The notes: generated by a model from the letters alone, not told the origin. 64,000 nucleotides of DNA from Wenyingzhuangia marina (GCF_900130035.1 NZ_FQXQ01000003.1:186001-250000); one strand, 5' to 3'. Shown: positions 54,390 through 63,768, numbered from the stretch's first letter. Made by a program: numbers and translations.

Positions 54390-54734
54390 ATGAAACAAAT
54401 AGTTCAATTATTAGTGAATGCTTTAGCTGTAGTATTAATTGCAAACTTATTGCCTGGTGTTGCGGTGGCAAGTTTGGGAACAGCTGTATGGGTGGCATTA
54501 ATTTTAAGTATTTTAAACTTATTGGTAAAGCCAATTTTAATTGTATTGACTTTGCCGATAACAGTCTTGACTTTAGGATTGTTTTTACTAATTATCAATG
54601 CAATTATTATTAGCATGGCGGATGCTTTAATTTCAGGTTTTACAGTTAATGGAATTGGAATAGCCATTTTGTTTAGTTTATTGTTATCTGTTTTAGAGTC
54701 AGTACTATCAGTTTTGTTTGGACTGAAAGAATGA
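54390..54734 (+). CDS. Phage-holin family (PF04020-type) membrane protein
   Basis: Protein of 114 aa with four hydrophobic helices and almost no soluble part. The pattern NLLVKPILIVLTLPITVLTLGLFLLIINAI is the signature of the DUF4/phage_holin_4_2 family (PF04020; motif NLLVKPILIVLTLP given in short). Despite the name, these are widespread chromosomal proteins of unknown function and no phage genes surround it. It is a single gene, 78 bases before the HtrA gene. Confidence 0.85.
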   Translation: MKQIVQLLVNALAVVLIANLLPGVAVASLGTAVWVALILSILNLLVKPILIVLTLPITVLTLGLFLLIINAIIISMADALISGFTVNGIGIAILFSLLLSVLESVLSVLFGLKE

Positions 54735-54760
54735 CAGTCTGTAGAGGTATTTAAATTCTA

Positions 54761-54776
54761 TTGGCACAGTTTTTGG
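54761..54776 (+). promoter_or_regulatory. Sigma-54-like promoter of the HtrA protease gene
   Basis: TTGGCACAGTTTTTGG. TGGCAC is an exact -24 element, followed after ten bases from its GG by TTGG, one base off the -12 TTGC. It places the start of transcription about 25 bases before the ATG at 54812. No TAnnTTTG element is present at the right place. Confidence 0.5.
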
Positions 54777-54811
54777 AAATTTGATTTTGTATCATAAAAA
54801 ATATAGAAATC

Positions 54812-56188
54812 ATGAAACAAAATATTAAGTTATTTGTAGTTGCTCTTTTGGGAGGTTTTATTTCATTAACCCTATATAATCGTTTAATAACGCCAGAAAG
54901 GCAACAAGTAAATCAAACGGAAACCGTAAATCATTTTCCGGTATATACTAATAATTCAAAATTAGTTGCTGCTGAAAATTCAGTAGACTTTACCACAGCT
55001 GCAGAAGCAACTGTTAATGCAGTAGTACATGTTACAAATACTTCGGTTGGAGTTCAACAAGATCCTTTTTCTCAATTGTTTTTTGGACAAGGTTATGGTA
55101 GAGAGTATAAAAGAGTAGGAACGGGAAGTGGTGTATTAATTTCTCCTGATGGATACATCATTACAAACAACCACGTGATTGACAATGCTACAGATTTAGA
55201 AATTGTTTTAAACAACAAAAAAAGATACAAAGCAGAGTTGATTGGTACGGATAAAGCAACAGATATTGCTTTGTTAAAAATTGATGCGGAAGATTTACAT
55301 TATATTACTTTTGGAGATTCAGATGCTACTAAAATTGGAGAGTGGGCTTTGGCAGTAGGTAATCCATATAATTTAACTTCTACAGTAACAGCAGGAATTA
55401 TTAGTGCTAAGGGTAGAGATTTAGAAGGTGATGGTAGAATTGAATCTTATATTCAAACCGATGCGGCTGTAAATCCAGGAAATAGTGGAGGGGCTTTGGT
55501 AAATACAAGAGGAGAATTGATTGGAATCAATACGGCTATTTCATCACAAACAGGTTCTTTTGTTGGATATTCTTTTGCTGTTCCTTCTAATATTGCCAAA
55601 AGAGTGGTAGAAGATTTAATGGAAAATGGAACGGTGAAAAGAGCTGTTCTTGGAATTTCTACAGAATTGAAAGAAGATGTTAACGGGGTTTATGTATCAG
55701 AGGTTTCTGAAAATACAGGAGCTAAAAAGGCAGGATTACAATCTGGAGATATTATTACAAAATTAGATAACAACACTATTCATAAATTTTCTGATTTGGT
55801 AGGTCAGTTAACGGCAAAAAGACCAGGAGATCAAGTTTTAGTAACAGTTAATAGAGATGGGATTACTAAAGACTTTAAAGTAAAATTATCAGAAATTAAC
55901 GATATGATTACCGAAGCTTTTGGAATTCAGTTTGGAGGATTGTCAGATTCGTACAAGAAAAAAATGAACATCAATAGTGGATTGATGGTTAAAAAAATAA
56001 ATAATAGAGGTTTACAAAAGTTGGGAATCAGACCTGGATATGTGATTTTGTCAATCAACAACCAAAAAATAAATAGTTTATCTGATGTGGAAAAAATAAA
56101 ATCATTGGTAGAAAATGAAGAAGACATCAATAAATTAGTAGTTGTAAATCTAAACGGAGACAGAGAAACGTTCTCTAGAGGTTGGTAA
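54812..56188 (+). CDS. htrA: HtrA/Do-family serine protease
   Basis: Periplasmic serine protease of 458 aa with an N-terminal hydrophobic segment that acts as a signal or anchor. The protease domain has catalytic His 121 (TNNHVID), Asp 151 (ATDIALLKID) and Ser 225 (NPGNSGGALVN). Two PDZ domains follow (about residues 270-355, GLQSGDIITKLD; and 380-455, GIRPGYVILSIN). It degrades or refolds damaged envelope proteins. The upstream region has a sigma-54-like element at 54761-54776, which would make it stress- or signal-induced. It is a single gene. Confidence 0.93.
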   Translation: MKQNIKLFVVALLGGFISLTLYNRLITPERQQVNQTETVNHFPVYTNNSKLVAAENSVDFTTAAEATVNAVVHVTNTSVGVQQDPFSQLFFGQGYGREYKRVGTGSGVLISPDGYIITNNHVIDNATDLEIVLNNKKRYKAELIGTDKATDIALLKIDAEDLHYITFGDSDATKIGEWALAVGNPYNLTSTVTAGIISAKGRDLEGDGRIESYIQTDAAVNPGNSGGALVNTRGELIGINTAISSQTGSFVGYSFAVPSNIAKRVVEDLMENGTVKRAVLGISTELKEDVNGVYVSEVSENTGAKKAGLQSGDIITKLDNNTIHKFSDLVGQLTAKRPGDQVLVTVNRDGITKDFKVKLSEINDMITEAFGIQFGGLSDSYKKKMNINSGLMVKKINNRGLQKLGIRPGYVILSINNQKINSLSDVEKIKSLVENEEDINKLVVVNLNGDRETFSRGW

Positions 56189-56301
56189 AATCTAAGTATT
56201 TATACTGCTAAAAAAAAATACTCATTTTTTATTTGTGTTAAATTATCCTAGCTATTTACGTAAGTCTGTTTATTTGTGTGGATTTTATGTAAATAAAATA
56301 G

Positions 56302-56309
56302 TAAATTTG
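56302..56309 (+). promoter_or_regulatory. -7 element of the dapA operon
   Basis: TAAATTTG (exact TAnnTTTG), 27 bases before the dapA ATG. This is probably the promoter for dapA-bamD-rpoZ-coaBC and following genes. Confidence 0.55.
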
Positions 56310-56335
56310 CAGGCTAGCATAATTAAAAGTAAAAG

Positions 56336-57220
56336 ATGAGTATTTTTTTGGGTACAGGTGTTGCATTGGTAACTCCTTTTGATCAAGATGGGAATGTGGA
56401 TGTTCAGGCTTTAGAGAAGTTGGTAGAATTCCAGATAGATAATGCTGTAGAATACTTGGTAGTTCTTGGAACTACTGCAGAGGTAGCAACTTTAACTAAT
56501 GAAGAGAAAGAGTTGGTTAAAGCTACTATCATAAATACAAATGCTGGAAGATTACCTATTGTTTTAGGAATAGGAGGAAATAATACAAGTGCTGTAATAG
56601 AAGATATTAAGAATACTAATTTTGATGGAATTAATGCTATCTTATCAGTATCGCCATATTATAACAAGCCTACTCAAGAAGGAATATATCAGCATTATAA
56701 AGCTATTGCAGAAGTTTGTCCTGTGGATATTATTTTGTATAATGTGCCTGGAAGAACAGCTTCTAATGTTGCTCCAAAAACAGTAGTAAGATTGGCTGAA
56801 ATTCCAAATATTATTGGAATTAAAGAAGCTAAAGGAGATATGGATCAAGCTTTGAAATTAATCAAGATGGTACCTAATGATTTTTTAGTAATATCAGGAG
56901 ATGATATGATTGCTTTACCGATAGTATTAGCGGGTGGTGCAGGAGTAATATCAGTAATTGGACAAGCGTTTCCAAGTGAATTTAGCCACATGGTTCGTTT
57001 AGGTTTGTTAGATAAAGGAAGAAAAGCCTTTGCAACACAATATAAAATACAGGAAAGTATAGGGTTAATTTTTTCTGAGGGAAACCCAGTGGGAGTAAAA
57101 GCCTTGTTAGAAATATTAGGACTTTGTAACAGTAGTGTAAGATTACCTTTGGTAAAAGCAACCGATAAGTTACAAGGTGAATTGAAGCAATTTTTAGAAT
57201 CATTTTACGTTGCTTCGTAA
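56336..57220 (+). CDS. dapA: 4-hydroxy-tetrahydrodipicolinate synthase
   Basis: Cytosolic aldolase of 294 aa that condenses pyruvate with aspartate semialdehyde, the first step of the diaminopimelate/lysine branch. Landmarks are [44 protein letters not shown] with the Tyr of the relay, [10 protein letters not shown], and the Schiff-base Lys in [10 protein letters not shown]. The feedback site is not assessed. It is the first gene of a run with bamD (12-base gap), rpoZ, coaBC, DUF4835 and recN. Confidence 0.96.
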   Translation: MSIFLGTGVALVTPFDQDGNVDVQALEKLVEFQIDNAVEYLVVLGTTAEVATLTNEEKELVKATIINTNAGRLPIVLGIGGNNTSAVIEDIKNTNFDGINAILSVSPYYNKPTQEGIYQHYKAIAEVCPVDIILYNVPGRTASNVAPKTVVRLAEIPNIIGIKEAKGDMDQALKLIKMVPNDFLVISGDDMIALPIVLAGGAGVISVIGQAFPSEFSHMVRLGLLDKGRKAFATQYKIQESIGLIFSEGNPVGVKALLEILGLCNSSVRLPLVKATDKLQGELKQFLESFYVAS

Positions 57221-57232
57221 TAAAATCAATTT

Positions 57233-58042
57233 ATGTTAAGAAGTGTAAAGTTAAGTTTAGTTTTAGGAGTTGTCCTATTAACATCGTGTGGTAAATACAA
57301 CAAAGTGTTAAATAAGGGTACTTCTGATGAACGATATATCATGGCAAATGATTTATACAAAGAAGAATCATACCAAAAAGCAAATCGTTTGTTCGAGCTA
57401 ATTTTACCTGCTTATGAAACTAAACCACAAAAAGAAGTAGTAGTTTTTCGTTTGGCTGAAGGATATTTTAAAGTAAAAGATTATACAACAGCAATATATT
57501 ATTACGAAAAATTCATCAGAAATTTCCCTAAGAGTACCGAGTTGGAAACAGCACAATATCAAATAGCAGAAAGTTATTTTAAGTTGTCTCCAAAATATAG
57601 TATTGACCAAACAGATACTAAAAAAGCAATGGAAGCTTTTCAGAGTTTTATAGATAACAATCCTGATTCTGATAAAATTGCTGATGCAAATAAAAGAATT
57701 AACGAATTAAGTTATAAGTTAGAAACAAAAGCTTTTGAAATAGCTAAACAGTATTATAAGATAGGAATTTATAATTCTGCTATGGTTGCTTTTGATAATG
57801 TTATATTAGATTACTTAGGAACATCTTATAAAGAAGAAGCAATGTTTTATAAGTTTAAATCTGCTTACGAATTAGGAATTAATAGTATTTACTATAAAAA
57901 AGAAGCTAGAATTAAAGATGCTATAAAGTTTTATACAAGATATAAAAAAGCATTTCCAAATTCAGAATATTTAAAAGAAGCTGATGATTTATACAACAAA
58001 TTGTTAGAAGAAAGTCAGCCAAAACAAGAACAAAATAGTTAA
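57233..58042 (+). CDS. bamD: Outer-membrane assembly lipoprotein BamD
   Basis: Lipoprotein of 269 aa (lipobox LLTSC, Cys at about residue 19) of the BAM complex that inserts barrels into the outer membrane. The body is a row of TPR-like helices (DLYKEESYQKANRLFELIL, YYYEKFIRNFPKSTELETAQYQIAESYFKL in outline). Its length and position before rpoZ and coaBC are the Bacteroidota pattern. The final 20 residues are Glu/Gln-rich. Confidence 0.92.
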   Translation: MLRSVKLSLVLGVVLLTSCGKYNKVLNKGTSDERYIMANDLYKEESYQKANRLFELILPAYETKPQKEVVVFRLAEGYFKVKDYTTAIYYYEKFIRNFPKSTELETAQYQIAESYFKLSPKYSIDQTDTKKAMEAFQSFIDNNPDSDKIADANKRINELSYKLETKAFEIAKQYYKIGIYNSAMVAFDNVILDYLGTSYKEEAMFYKFKSAYELGINSIYYKKEARIKDAIKFYTRYKKAFPNSEYLKEADDLYNKLLEESQPKQEQNS

Positions 58043-58060
58043 GATAATTATATAAAAATC

Positions 58061-58381
58061 ATGGATTACAAAAAAACAGAAGCTCCTTTGTCTACAATTA
58101 CTTATGACAAATCGAAAGTAGAAGCGCCAACAAATAATATTTATGAGGCGATTTCAATTATATCTCAAAGGGCTACTCAAATTGGTAGTGATTTAAAAAA
58201 GGAGTTGGTAGATAAATTAGATGAATTTGCTACATACAACGACAGTTTAGAAGAGGTTTTTGAAAACAAAGAACAAATAGAAGTTTCTAAATTTTACGAA
58301 AAATTACCTAAAGCTCATGCCATTGCCGTAGAGGAATGGTTAGAAGGAAAAATTTATCACAGAAGACCAGAACAAGACTAA
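58061..58381 (+). CDS. rpoZ: DNA-directed RNA polymerase omega subunit
   Basis: Small cytosolic protein of 106 aa that helps assemble RNA polymerase. The Bacteroidota omega core is recognised in NNIYEAISIISQRATQIGSDLKKELVDKLDEFATYNDSLEEVFENKEQIEVSKFYEKLPK (read in outline), and by its location between bamD and coaBC. It lacks the exact enterobacterial MARVT start, as usual in this phylum. Confidence 0.88.
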   Translation: MDYKKTEAPLSTITYDKSKVEAPTNNIYEAISIISQRATQIGSDLKKELVDKLDEFATYNDSLEEVFENKEQIEVSKFYEKLPKAHAIAVEEWLEGKIYHRRPEQD

Positions 58382-58387
58382 TTTTCT

Positions 58388-59599
58388 ATGAGTATATTAA
58401 ATGGGAAAAAAGTTTTATTAGGGGTTAGTGCAGGCATTGCAGCGTATAAAACAGCTCATTTAGTAAGACAATTTATAAAAGCAGGTGCAGAAGTACAAGT
58501 TGTACAAACACCTGCTTCTAAAGAATTTGTTACCCCATTAACACTTTCCACTTTATCTAAAAATCCAGTACATTCTACTTTTTATAATGAAGAAGATGAG
58601 AATGCTATTTGGAACAATCATGTAGATTTAGGACTTTGGGCAGACATTATGCTGATTGCTCCGGCTACAGCAAATACTTTGGCAAAAATGACCAATGGTG
58701 TTTGTGATAATTTACTATTAGCTACTTATTTATCAGCCAAGTGTCCTGTGTATTTTGCACCGGCTATGGATTTGGATATGTATCAACATCCGTCTACCAA
58801 AACAAGTATTGAAAAATTAACTTCTTTTGGAAATATCTGCATTCCTGCTACTAGTGGAGAATTAGCAAGTGGTTTGGTAGGAGAAGGAAGGTTGGCAGAA
58901 CCGGAAGATATTGTTGCTTTTATAGAAAAAGATATTCAGTCTAAATTGCCTTTAAGAGGTAAAAAAATATTGATTACAGCAGGTCCAACATACGAAGCTA
59001 TAGATCCTGTACGTTTTATAGGAAATCATTCTTCTGGTAAAATGGGATTTGAAATAGCAAAATGTGCTGCTAATTTAGGAGCAGAAGTTATTTTAGTTAG
59101 TGGTCCTTCTAATCAAAAAATAACACATTCTTTTATTGAAAGAATTGACGTGGTTAGTGCAGAAGAAATGTATGTTGCCTGTCATAATTATTTTAAAGAC
59201 ATGGATGTGGCAATTTTGTCGGCAGCGGTTGCTGACTACAAACCAGCGAATGTAGCCAATCAAAAAATTAAGAAGAAAGACACTAGCTTACAAATTGAAT
59301 TGTCTCCAACCAAAGATATTTTAGCTTCATTAGGAGCTATTAAGAATCAACAATTGTTGGTAGGTTTTGCTTTAGAAACCAATAACGAAGAAGAAAATGC
59401 GAAAGGAAAGATTGAGCGTAAAAACTTAGATTTAATTGTATTAAATTCGTTAAGAGATAAAGGAGCTGGTTTTGCAACAGATACCAATAAAATTACTATT
59501 ATTGATAAAGATTTTAAGTTGCAAAAATTTCAAATGAAATCTAAAGCAGAAGTTGCTCAAGATATTTTAACAGTTATTACTAAAAAGCTACATGTATAA
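58388..59599 (+). CDS. coaBC: Bifunctional phosphopantothenoylcysteine decarboxylase/phosphopantothenate-cysteine ligase
   Basis: Cytosolic flavoprotein of 403 aa for coenzyme A synthesis. The N-terminal CoaC half has LLGVSAGIAAYKTAHLVRQF, the catalytic His in NNHVDLGLWAD, and APAMDLDMY. The C-terminal CoaB half begins GKKILITAGPTYEAIDPVRFIGNHSSGKMG and contains LSAAVADYKPA and DIVLNS-like LDLIVLNSLRD. It overlaps the following DUF4835 gene by eight bases. Confidence 0.95.
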   Translation: MSILNGKKVLLGVSAGIAAYKTAHLVRQFIKAGAEVQVVQTPASKEFVTPLTLSTLSKNPVHSTFYNEEDENAIWNNHVDLGLWADIMLIAPATANTLAKMTNGVCDNLLLATYLSAKCPVYFAPAMDLDMYQHPSTKTSIEKLTSFGNICIPATSGELASGLVGEGRLAEPEDIVAFIEKDIQSKLPLRGKKILITAGPTYEAIDPVRFIGNHSSGKMGFEIAKCAANLGAEVILVSGPSNQKITHSFIERIDVVSAEEMYVACHNYFKDMDVAILSAAVADYKPANVANQKIKKKDTSLQIELSPTKDILASLGAIKNQQLLVGFALETNNEEENAKGKIERKNLDLIVLNSLRDKGAGFATDTNKITIIDKDFKLQKFQMKSKAEVAQDILTVITKKLHV

Positions 59600-60488
59600 A
59601 CAATTATTTTTATGTTTTTTTCTATTCGTTTTTACGTTTGTAAAAGCACAGGAATTAAATTGTAATGTAACGGTTAATGCAGAGCAAATACAGGTCTCTA
59701 ACAATCAGATATTTAAAACTTTAGAGAATTCATTAACAGAGTTTATGAATCAAACGCAATGGACAAATATTGCGTTTAAGGATCATGAAAAGATTAAGTG
59801 CGGAATCACAATTTTGTTAACGGAACAAAAATCAACTAACTCTTTTGTAGGAACGCTTCAAGTACAGGCTTCTAGACCTGTTTTTAACTCAACTTATTAC
59901 AGTCCTCTTTTAAATTATAAAGACAATAGTTTTTCTTTTCAGTACACAGAATTTCAGCCTATTGTTTATAATGAAAATGGGTACGAATCCAACTTGGTTT
60001 CTGTGATGTCTTATTACGCCTACTTAATTTTGGGAATGTATGTAGATACTTTTAGTTTAGAAGGTGGAAAACCTTATTTAAATACTTGTATATACATTGC
60101 CAATCAAGCGCAACAATCTGGTTATTTAGGTTGGGAAAATAGCAAAGGAAAAATAACTCGTTTTACTTTGATAGATCAGATGATCTCTTCGGCTAATGAA
60201 CCTTTTAGAAAATTGTTTTATCAATATCATTTTGAGGTGATGGATGTTTTTGAGAGAAATCAAAAATCAGCTGCCTCAAGAATGGTTCAGTTATTATTGC
60301 CTTTAGAAAAAATGTACGATGAAAACCCTAATAGTTTTATGATTCGTATTTTTATGGATGCCAAAGCAGATGAAATTGTTAATATATTTAAAGATAATTC
60401 CTCTGTAGATACTTCAGAATTGGTATCAGTACTAAAAAGAGTTTCCTCTAACAACTCTAAAAAGTGGAGACAAATAGATTCTTTATAA
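59592..60488 (+). CDS. DUF4835 family secreted protein
   Basis: Secreted protein of 298 aa (signal peptide FLFVFTFVKAQ). After it come ELNCNVTVNAEQIQVSNNQIFKTLENSLTEFMNQTQW and the later block YLILGMYVDTFSLEGG...ANQAQQSGYLGW (both in outline), which are typical of DUF4835. The gene is almost always found between coaBC and recN in Bacteroidota, as here. No function has been assigned that I can rely on. Its overlap with coaBC shows co-transcription. Confidence 0.85.
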   Translation: MYKQLFLCFFLFVFTFVKAQELNCNVTVNAEQIQVSNNQIFKTLENSLTEFMNQTQWTNIAFKDHEKIKCGITILLTEQKSTNSFVGTLQVQASRPVFNSTYYSPLLNYKDNSFSFQYTEFQPIVYNENGYESNLVSVMSYYAYLILGMYVDTFSLEGGKPYLNTCIYIANQAQQSGYLGWENSKGKITRFTLIDQMISSANEPFRKLFYQYHFEVMDVFERNQKSAASRMVQLLLPLEKMYDENPNSFMIRIFMDAKADEIVNIFKDNSSVDTSELVSVLKRVSSNNSKKWRQIDSL

Positions 60489-60504
60489 ACTTTAATTCAC
60501 ATTT

Positions 60505-62163
60505 ATGTTAGTTTCATTATCTGTTCAAAACTATGCTTTGATCAAGAGATTACAAATAGATTTTACCCAAGGTTATTCTGTTATTACTGGAGAAACAGGG
60601 GCGGGTAAATCTATTCTTTTAGGAGCTTTAGGATTGGTTCTTGGAAATAGAGCAGACTTAACGAATTTAAAAGATAAAGATAAAAAATGTGTAATAGAAG
60701 CTGAGTTTCAAATTGATTCGTATAAAATTGAGCAAATTTTTGAAGAATTAGAGTTAGATTATGAGCCTTTAACTATTATTAGAAGAGAGTTATTACCAAA
60801 CGGAAAATCAAGAGCTTTTGTAAATGATACACCTGTTAATTTAAAGGCTTTACAAGAACTTAAAGAGTATTTGTTAGACATTCACTCTCAACATAACACA
60901 AGATCATTATCAGATAAAAACTATCAGTTTTATGTGGTTGATGCTTTGGCTGGAAATTTAGAGCTTTTAAAAACGTATCAAGCGGAACTTAAAAAATATA
61001 AGAAGGCTGTAAAAGAATTAGCAGTATTAAAAGACAATCAGCAAGAAGCACAACAACAATATGAATACAATTTGCATTTGTATAAAGAGTTACAAAATGC
61101 CAAATTAAAAGAAGTTGATGAAATTGAAACTTTAGAAGCTGAGATAGAAAAACTTTCACATGCAGAGGACATCAAGACTTATTTGTATGAGAGTTTACAA
61201 GTTTCTACCGAAGAGCAAATAGGGGTGCAAACCTTGTTAAATCAGTTACAAGTAGCTTTGTCTAAAATAGCTCCTTTTGATGCTGATTATTCATCTATGC
61301 ACGAAAGAGCAAAGAGTTTAAAAATTGAATTAGATGATTTGGTTTTTGAGTTAGAAAAACATGCTGATAGAGTAGAAGCCAATCCAGAAGAATTAGAAAC
61401 ATTAAATGATAGATTAAGTTTATTGTTTGATTTACAAAAGAAACATTTTGTAACTTCTTTAGCTGAGTTGATTAAGGTTAGTGAAAATTTAGAGAGAAAA
61501 GTTGGTGAAGTAGAAGACGCAGCAGATTTGTTGGCTTCTGCAGAAAAGAATGTAAATACTCAGAAAGCAGTTACTTTAAAAATTGCTCAAGAAATTTCTG
61601 ACAAGCGAAAAAAAGTAGTAGATGATTTTAAGTTGGAATTGGAAATTGTTTTGTCTAAATTGAGTATGGAAAATGCACAATTTGTAGTTGATATTCAGCC
61701 AGTAAAAGAATTTACAGAATTTGGAATTGATGATGTATCTTTCTTGTTATCATCAAACAAAGGATCTGATTTTGGCTTGTTAAAAAAAGTGGCATCAGGA
61801 GGAGAGCTTTCTAGAATTATGTTAGGAATTAAGATGATTCTATCAAAATTTGTGAGTTTACCTACCATTTTATTTGACGAAATTGATACTGGAGTTTCGG
61901 GTGATGTAGCTACTAAAATTGCAGATGTAATGAATGCTATGGGACAAAATATGCAAGTAATTACCATTACACATTTACCACAAGTAGCTTCTAAAGCACA
62001 AACACATTATAAGGTATTTAAGAAAGTTGAAGGAGAAGAAACTGTGAGTTATTTAACTCAACTAGCAAAAAATGAAAGAATAGAAGAGATTGCAGAGATG
62101 CTTGGAGGAAAAGATAAAACACAATCTGCTATAGAGCATGCAACCCAATTGCTAAGTATTTAA
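60505..62163 (+). CDS. recN: DNA repair ATPase RecN
   Basis: Cytosolic SMC-like protein of 552 aa used in double-strand-break repair. The N-terminal ATPase half has Walker A ITGETGAGKSILLGALGL and the Q-loop region DIHSQHNTRSL. The middle is a long coiled coil (about residues 150-360). The C-terminal half has the signature VASGGELSRIMLGIKMIL and Walker B PTILFDEIDTGVSG followed by THLPQVAS. It is full length and last in the dapA-bamD-rpoZ-coaBC-DUF4835 run. Confidence 0.95.
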   Translation: MLVSLSVQNYALIKRLQIDFTQGYSVITGETGAGKSILLGALGLVLGNRADLTNLKDKDKKCVIEAEFQIDSYKIEQIFEELELDYEPLTIIRRELLPNGKSRAFVNDTPVNLKALQELKEYLLDIHSQHNTRSLSDKNYQFYVVDALAGNLELLKTYQAELKKYKKAVKELAVLKDNQQEAQQQYEYNLHLYKELQNAKLKEVDEIETLEAEIEKLSHAEDIKTYLYESLQVSTEEQIGVQTLLNQLQVALSKIAPFDADYSSMHERAKSLKIELDDLVFELEKHADRVEANPEELETLNDRLSLLFDLQKKHFVTSLAELIKVSENLERKVGEVEDAADLLASAEKNVNTQKAVTLKIAQEISDKRKKVVDDFKLELEIVLSKLSMENAQFVVDIQPVKEFTEFGIDDVSFLLSSNKGSDFGLLKKVASGGELSRIMLGIKMILSKFVSLPTILFDEIDTGVSGDVATKIADVMNAMGQNMQVITITHLPQVASKAQTHYKVFKKVEGEETVSYLTQLAKNERIEEIAEMLGGKDKTQSAIEHATQLLSI

Positions 62164-62174
62164 TTGGAAAAACT

Positions 62175-62182
62175 TATATTTG
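62175..62182 (+). promoter_or_regulatory. Candidate -7 element of fabI
   Basis: TATATTTG (exact TAnnTTTG) lies 13 bases after the recN stop and about 117 bases before the fabI ATG, so the repeat at 62190-62290 would be in the leader. Confidence 0.4.
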
Positions 62183-62189
62183 CCAAAAG

Positions 62190-62290
62190 TATTTGGTAGC
62201 TGGTATCAGGTAGTTGGTATCTAGTATTGATTGAAATGAATGAGTAATATATCAATCACCATTAACTACTAACCATTAACAATTAACCAT
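62190..62290. repeat. Intergenic degenerate repeats before fabI
   Basis: Short imperfect units GGTAGCTGGTATCAGGTAGTTGGTATCTAG (in outline) are followed by ACCATTAACTACTAACCATTAAC and AATTAACCATT copies (ACCATTAAC, AACCATTAAC, TTAACCATT). Two different unit types lie side by side. It is a low-complexity filler comparable to 44620-44699 and 51812-51905. Confidence 0.5.
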
Positions 62291-62299
62291 TATTTACAT

Positions 62300-63115
62300 A
62301 TGTACAATTTATTAAAAGGTAAAAGAGGAATCATTTTTGGAGCTTTAGACTCTAATTCAATTGCTTGGAAAGTTGCAGAATCTGCACATGCAGAAGGAGC
62401 AACTTTTGTTTTAACAAATGCCCCAATAGCAATGCGTATGGGAGAAATTAACGAATTAGCTGAAAAAACAGGTTCTGAAATTATTCCAGCGGATGTTACT
62501 AAATTAGAAGACATCGAAAACTTAATTGAGAAATCAGTTGAGATTTTAGGAGGTAAAATTGATTTTGTTTTACACTCTATAGGAATGTCTGTAAACGTTC
62601 GTAAAAAAATTCACTATACAGATAATAACTACGATTTTACACATAAAGGTTTTGATATTTCTGCATTGTCTTTTCACAAAGTAATGCAAGTTTTATACAA
62701 AAAAGATGCGATGGCTGAGTGGGGATCTATTGTTGCTTTAACTTATATGGCAGCTCAAAGAGTATTTCCTGATTATAATGATATGGCTGATAATAAAGCT
62801 TATTTAGAATCTATTGCTCGTTCATTTGGGTATTTCTTTGGTAGAGATCATAAGGTACGTGTAAATACCATTTCTCAATCTCCTACAGCAACTACTGCAG
62901 GTAACGGAGTAAAAGGTTTCTCTGGATTTATTAATTATGCAGAAAAGATGTCTCCATTAGGAAACGCAACGGCTCAAGAATGTGCAGATTATACTATTAC
63001 TTTATTTTCTGATTTAACAAGAAAAGTAACTTTACAGAATTTATTCCACGATGGAGGTTTCTCTAACATGGGAGTTTCTAATGAAATTATGGCTGCTTTT
63101 GAAGATCAAGAATAG
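62300..63115 (+). CDS. fabI: Enoyl-[acyl-carrier-protein] reductase (NADH), FabI type
   Basis: Cytosolic enzyme of 271 aa for the last step of fatty-acid elongation. It is a short-chain dehydrogenase with GIIFGALDSNSIAWKVAESAH (nucleotide loop), the acyl-binding/catalytic Tyr-x6-Lys region MAEWGSIVALTYMAAQRVFPDYNDMADNKAYL (in outline; Y and K of the YMAAQRVFPDYN..K region) and NTISQSPTATTAG. It is ended by a strong terminator at 63128-63161. Confidence 0.95.
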   Translation: MYNLLKGKRGIIFGALDSNSIAWKVAESAHAEGATFVLTNAPIAMRMGEINELAEKTGSEIIPADVTKLEDIENLIEKSVEILGGKIDFVLHSIGMSVNVRKKIHYTDNNYDFTHKGFDISALSFHKVMQVLYKKDAMAEWGSIVALTYMAAQRVFPDYNDMADNKAYLESIARSFGYFFGRDHKVRVNTISQSPTATTAGNGVKGFSGFINYAEKMSPLGNATAQECADYTITLFSDLTRKVTLQNLFHDGGFSNMGVSNEIMAAFEDQE

Positions 63116-63127
63116 TTTAAAAAATAT

Positions 63128-63161
63128 AAAAAAAGCCTTCACATTTGTGAAGGCTTTTTTT
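63128..63161. terminator. Bidirectional intrinsic terminator after fabI
   Basis: Perfect stem GCCTTCACA/TGTGAAGGC with a 2-base loop, A7 before and T7 after. It lies between the convergent fabI and PepSY-type genes. Confidence 0.92.
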
Positions 63162-63181
63162 ATGCTATATGATAATTGTAT

Positions 63182-63682
63182 TTATATAAATAACAAAGCC
63201 AAAGTCAATAGAATTCCACCTAAAGTAAACCACATCCCTTTTTTAAAAATAGCTGTTTTGGGCATAAACATCCAAAAAGAAGAAATGGAAAAGAATAATA
63301 AAGAAACTCCAAAAAATACATTTAACCAATACAAAGGATCGTTAGAAGTTGCTTTGTGTAATTTGGTCATTTGTTTCATTACATAAGGTAGATCTTTAGT
63401 GGTGTAATTGGCGATTCCTGTTTGTTTGTTATATCGTCCATTTTCAAAAAAGACAATGTTGTTTTCTTCTTTTAAAATTTTAAAGTGCTTTTGTCTTAAA
63501 CTTTTACCTAATTCTTTATTGGGGATATTTTCTCCAATATTACGTTCAATAACTGTTTCTTTTTTTAAGAAATCGGTATTTCTAAAAACTAAAACAATTC
63601 CACTAAGTGCATAAACACTCATAATTCCAATTAAGAAAAATCCTAAATATCGATGGATGATTCTCATGTATTTATTTGTCAT
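63182..63682 (-). CDS. PepSY-associated membrane protein
   Basis: Protein of 166 aa with an N-terminal helix (HRYLGFFLIGIMSVYALSGIVLVF), a periplasmic PepSY-like stretch of about 75 residues, and two C-terminal helices. The opening R-x-x-H-R-Y-L-G-x-x-x-G is the hallmark of PepSY_TM/PiuB-like proteins, which are tied to iron uptake and flavin/heme electron transfer. It is much shorter than full PiuB proteins (about 400 aa). ATGs at 63682 and 63667 are both possible. It has no close partner in the window; trxB lies upstream across a terminator. Confidence 0.72.
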   Translation of the reverse strand: MTNKYMRIIHRYLGFFLIGIMSVYALSGIVLVFRNTDFLKKETVIERNIGENIPNKELGKSLRQKHFKILKEENNIVFFENGRYNKQTGIANYTTKDLPYVMKQMTKLHKATSNDPLYWLNVFFGVSLLFFSISSFWMFMPKTAIFKKGMWFTLGGILLTLALLFI

Positions 63683-63734
63683 TTTTTTTGATTTAAGACT
63701 GTGATTTATAATAAAGGTTTAAATATTGAAAAAT

Positions 63735-63768
63735 AAAAAAGGAAGCAATTTAAACTGCTTCCTTTTTT
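63735..63768 (-). terminator. Intrinsic terminator after trxB
   Basis: GGAAGCA (63741-63747) and TGCTTCC (63756-63762) around an 8-base loop, with A6 and T6 flanks, just downstream of the trxB stop on the minus strand. Confidence 0.85.

Noticed and set aside
54390-54734. Prophage remnant, suggested by the holin-like protein
   Set aside because: This PF04020-type protein is a common chromosomal protein and no lysin, integrase or structural phage gene is nearby.
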